Assembly: GCA_964604675.1 (NCBI GenBank)
Contig: CAZSAT010000135.1
Span: 1 to 18,001 of the forward strand
DNA: 18,001 bases
Direction: 5' to 3'
Source: CAZSAT01 sp964604675
GTDB taxonomy: Bacteria; Myxococcota_A; UBA796; CAJQPC01
This document shows positions 13,545 to 18,001 of this stretch, piece after piece. Both the position numbers and the translations under genes were made by a program. Below the pieces are notes generated by a model. That model saw nothing but the letters and a program-made list of their open reading frames with translations. It had not been told where the DNA came from and ran no database searches. Every line of letters begins with the position of its first letter. Positions within the stretch are counted from its first letter, which is position 1.

Positions 13545-14927
13545 ATGGCGTTGGGTCCCACCAGGCAGCGAGCGAGGTCGGCTGCCCTGGCGGCCGTGCT
13601 CGTGGTGGCCGCTGTGCTGCGGCTGCCGCGCGCTGTGCTGCGCTGGGATGAGACCAGCTGGCTCTACGCCGCGTACGACCACCACACCCTCGAGGCCCTG
13701 GCCAACGGCAGGTGGAGCGAGGCGCTGGCGTTCACGGGGCTCCACCCACCGCTCTACCCGCTGATCCATGCCGCGCTGGAGCTCCTGATCCCGGTTCCGG
13801 CGGTCTTGTTGGCGTTATCCGTGCTCTGTTCCTGGGGCGCCGTGCTGGTGGTCGCGCGGCATCACGTGGTGGCGGGTCTCATGCTGGCCTGCGCCCCCGT
13901 GCAGCTCCACTACGCTGCCGAGCTCAACGACTACCCGCTGACAGCCCTCGCCGTGGCCTGTGTGTGGGTGACGCGGGAGCGCGTGGCGGCGGGGACGATG
14001 GGGTGGGGCTGGTTGGCCGCTGCGGGCGTCTTCGCGGCGTGGTCGCACGCCCTGGCGGGGCTGGTGGCCGGCCTGGCTGCTCTGAGCATCGGACGCCGCG
14101 CTCCAGCGGTGCTGGCGGTGATGGTGATCGGAACAGCTCCGCTGTGGCCGGGAGCCCTCGACGCCTTGTCCGAACCGGGCACGCTGGACCAACCACCGTT
14201 CAAGGCCCGCCTGGTGCTGCCCGATGCGCTCGACCGCTTCGGACCGGCCTGGCTCGGCTGGCTCCCGTTGGCCGCGCTGGGCGCTCGGACGCGGCCCGCG
14301 CTGGCCGGTGGGGTGCTCGGCACGTGGCTGCTGATCCTGCTGCTCCAGGTCGCTGGTCTGGCCGCTCCCCATCAGTTTCCGTACTACGTGCTGCTCGGTG
14401 CCCCGCTGGCGCTCCTGGCGTCGCCCACGGGACGGGGCGCTCACTGGGCGGTCGCGCTCGCCGGCTGGTGTGGCCTGACGTCGCTCACGCGGAGCGGCGA
14501 AGCCCTGCTGGCGCTGCACGCCGACCAGGCCCGCGGTCGCGCCATCGACCTCGCGCTCGCGACCGCTCCGCCCGCTGCCGCCTTGTACCTGTTGGCTCCG
14601 CCGGTCCTGCCAGACGACGACAAGCGAGCCGACAGCCCGGTGCTCTGGCGGTTGCCGCCTTGGCAGCCCATGCCGATGGTCCAGGCCTTCCCCTTCGAGT
14701 ACGGCGACCACCGCAACGGCCAGCCGCGCAGGGTGGGGGATCGCGTCGTGTACCTGAACGACTGGCCGAGGCCGGCCATCGCCGAGGCCGTGCAGGCCCA
14801 CGGTGAGCTCTGGATCGTCGTGTCGGATCCCGGCGAACGCCGGAGCTACACGTCGGAGCTGGCCGACACGCTCGGGGCCGGGCTTCAGGTGGTCGGCCCC
14901 GACGTCCTGATCGTCGCGCGCCGATGA
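13545..14927 (+). CDS. GT-C membrane glycosyltransferase (GT39/ArnT/PMT-like)
   Basis: The 460-residue protein has a basic N-terminus, a first membrane helix (about 13-28) and about eight further hydrophobic helices up to residue 360, then a soluble C-terminal portion. Two GT-C signatures are visible: RWDETSWLYAAY (33-44), where D35-E36 corresponds to the catalytic acidic pair in the first periplasmic loop of PMT/ArnT enzymes, and GLHPPLYPL (65-73), the HPPLxx motif of the same family. Such enzymes move a sugar from a polyprenyl-phosphate donor onto a protein, lipid A or another lipid on the periplasmic side of the inner membrane. Donor and acceptor cannot be read here. ATG at 13545 fits the start of the basic N-terminus. 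It lies 22 bases after the sulfatase-like lipoprotein gene, so the pair may modify the same surface glycan. Confidence 0.83.
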   Translation: MALGPTRQRARSAALAAVLVVAAVLRLPRAVLRWDETSWLYAAYDHHTLEALANGRWSEALAFTGLHPPLYPLIHAALELLIPVPAVLLALSVLCSWGAVLVVARHHVVAGLMLACAPVQLHYAAELNDYPLTALAVACVWVTRERVAAGTMGWGWLAAAGVFAAWSHALAGLVAGLAALSIGRRAPAVLAVMVIGTAPLWPGALDALSEPGTLDQPPFKARLVLPDALDRFGPAWLGWLPLAALGARTRPALAGGVLGTWLLILLLQVAGLAAPHQFPYYVLLGAPLALLASPTGRGAHWAVALAGWCGLTSLTRSGEALLALHADQARGRAIDLALATAPPAAALYLLAPPVLPDDDKRADSPVLWRLPPWQPMPMVQAFPFEYGDHRNGQPRRVGDRVVYLNDWPRPAIAEAVQAHGELWIVVSDPGERRSYTSELADTLGAGLQVVGPDVLIVARR

Positions 14928-14951
14928 TGGACATCCCGCGGCACGCGCGGC

Positions 14952-14980
14952 TACCGTCAACGCTCCGGGGCTCGGAGGAG
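14952..14980 (+). promoter_or_regulatory. Candidate -10 (TACCGT) and ribosome site of the 14983 gene
   Basis: TACCGT (14952-14957) is of the same TANNNT type as at the two preceding genes, but here it lies 25 bases before ATG. A GGAGGAG ribosome site (14974-14980) sits in between, which is what a leadered gene should look like and serves as a useful contrast. Confidence 0.4.
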
Positions 14981-14982
14981 CG

Positions 14983-18001
<3,019 letters not shown>

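Overview
The window is a very GC-rich, densely coded stretch of Gram-negative chromosome. ExbB/ExbD/TonB, outer-membrane barrel-like proteins and lipoproteins point to two membranes. MopE-type Cys/Asp repeat lipoproteins, acidic Asp-Thr-Gly linkers and FG-GAP repeats suggest an uncultured Myxococcota-like bacterium. That placement is an inference from protein style, not a phylogeny. There are eleven complete protein genes, two that run off the window edges, and two tRNA genes. No gene-free stretch exceeds about 220 bases, and I see no insertion sequence, phage gene or CRISPR array.

Layout: 1-1287 (minus) is an exbB-exbD-tonB energy-transduction operon, with tonB cut by the left edge inside a Glu-Pro repeat. 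A tRNA-Cys with its own terminator follows on the plus strand, then a predicted outer-membrane barrel protein (1509-2642) converging on a small exported protein (2649-3062, minus). From 3191 to 8625 lies a plus-strand cell-envelope cluster: a WaaG-like glycosyltransferase, a class A penicillin-binding protein coupled to it by an ATGA overlap, a lipoprotein with a helical C-terminal half, and a two-helix membrane protein. A tRNA-Met and a second small barrel-like protein come next. On the minus strand a MopE/FG-GAP lipoprotein (12140-10311) overlaps a D-cysteine desulfhydrase-type PLP enzyme (10326-9385). The right end (plus) holds an alkaline-phosphatase-superfamily lipoprotein, a GT-C membrane glycosyltransferase and a large lipoprotein with ten MopE modules, a Cys-rich segment and collagen-like Gly-Asp-Asp tracts that runs off the window.

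The common theme is envelope building: energising outer-membrane transport, lipopolysaccharide and peptidoglycan synthesis, surface glycan transfer or modification, and metal-binding surface lipoproteins. The most interesting signals are (a) a recurrent TANNNT-like -10 element placed six bases before start codons that lack a clear Shine-Dalgarno, suggesting leaderless transcripts; (b) a class A PBP with roughly 200 extra residues inside its transpeptidase domain, co-encoded with a lipoprotein; (c) a sulfatase-like lipoprotein whose nucleophile position is Thr rather than Cys or Ser; and (d) one long-form MopE module inserted among nine short-form ones.
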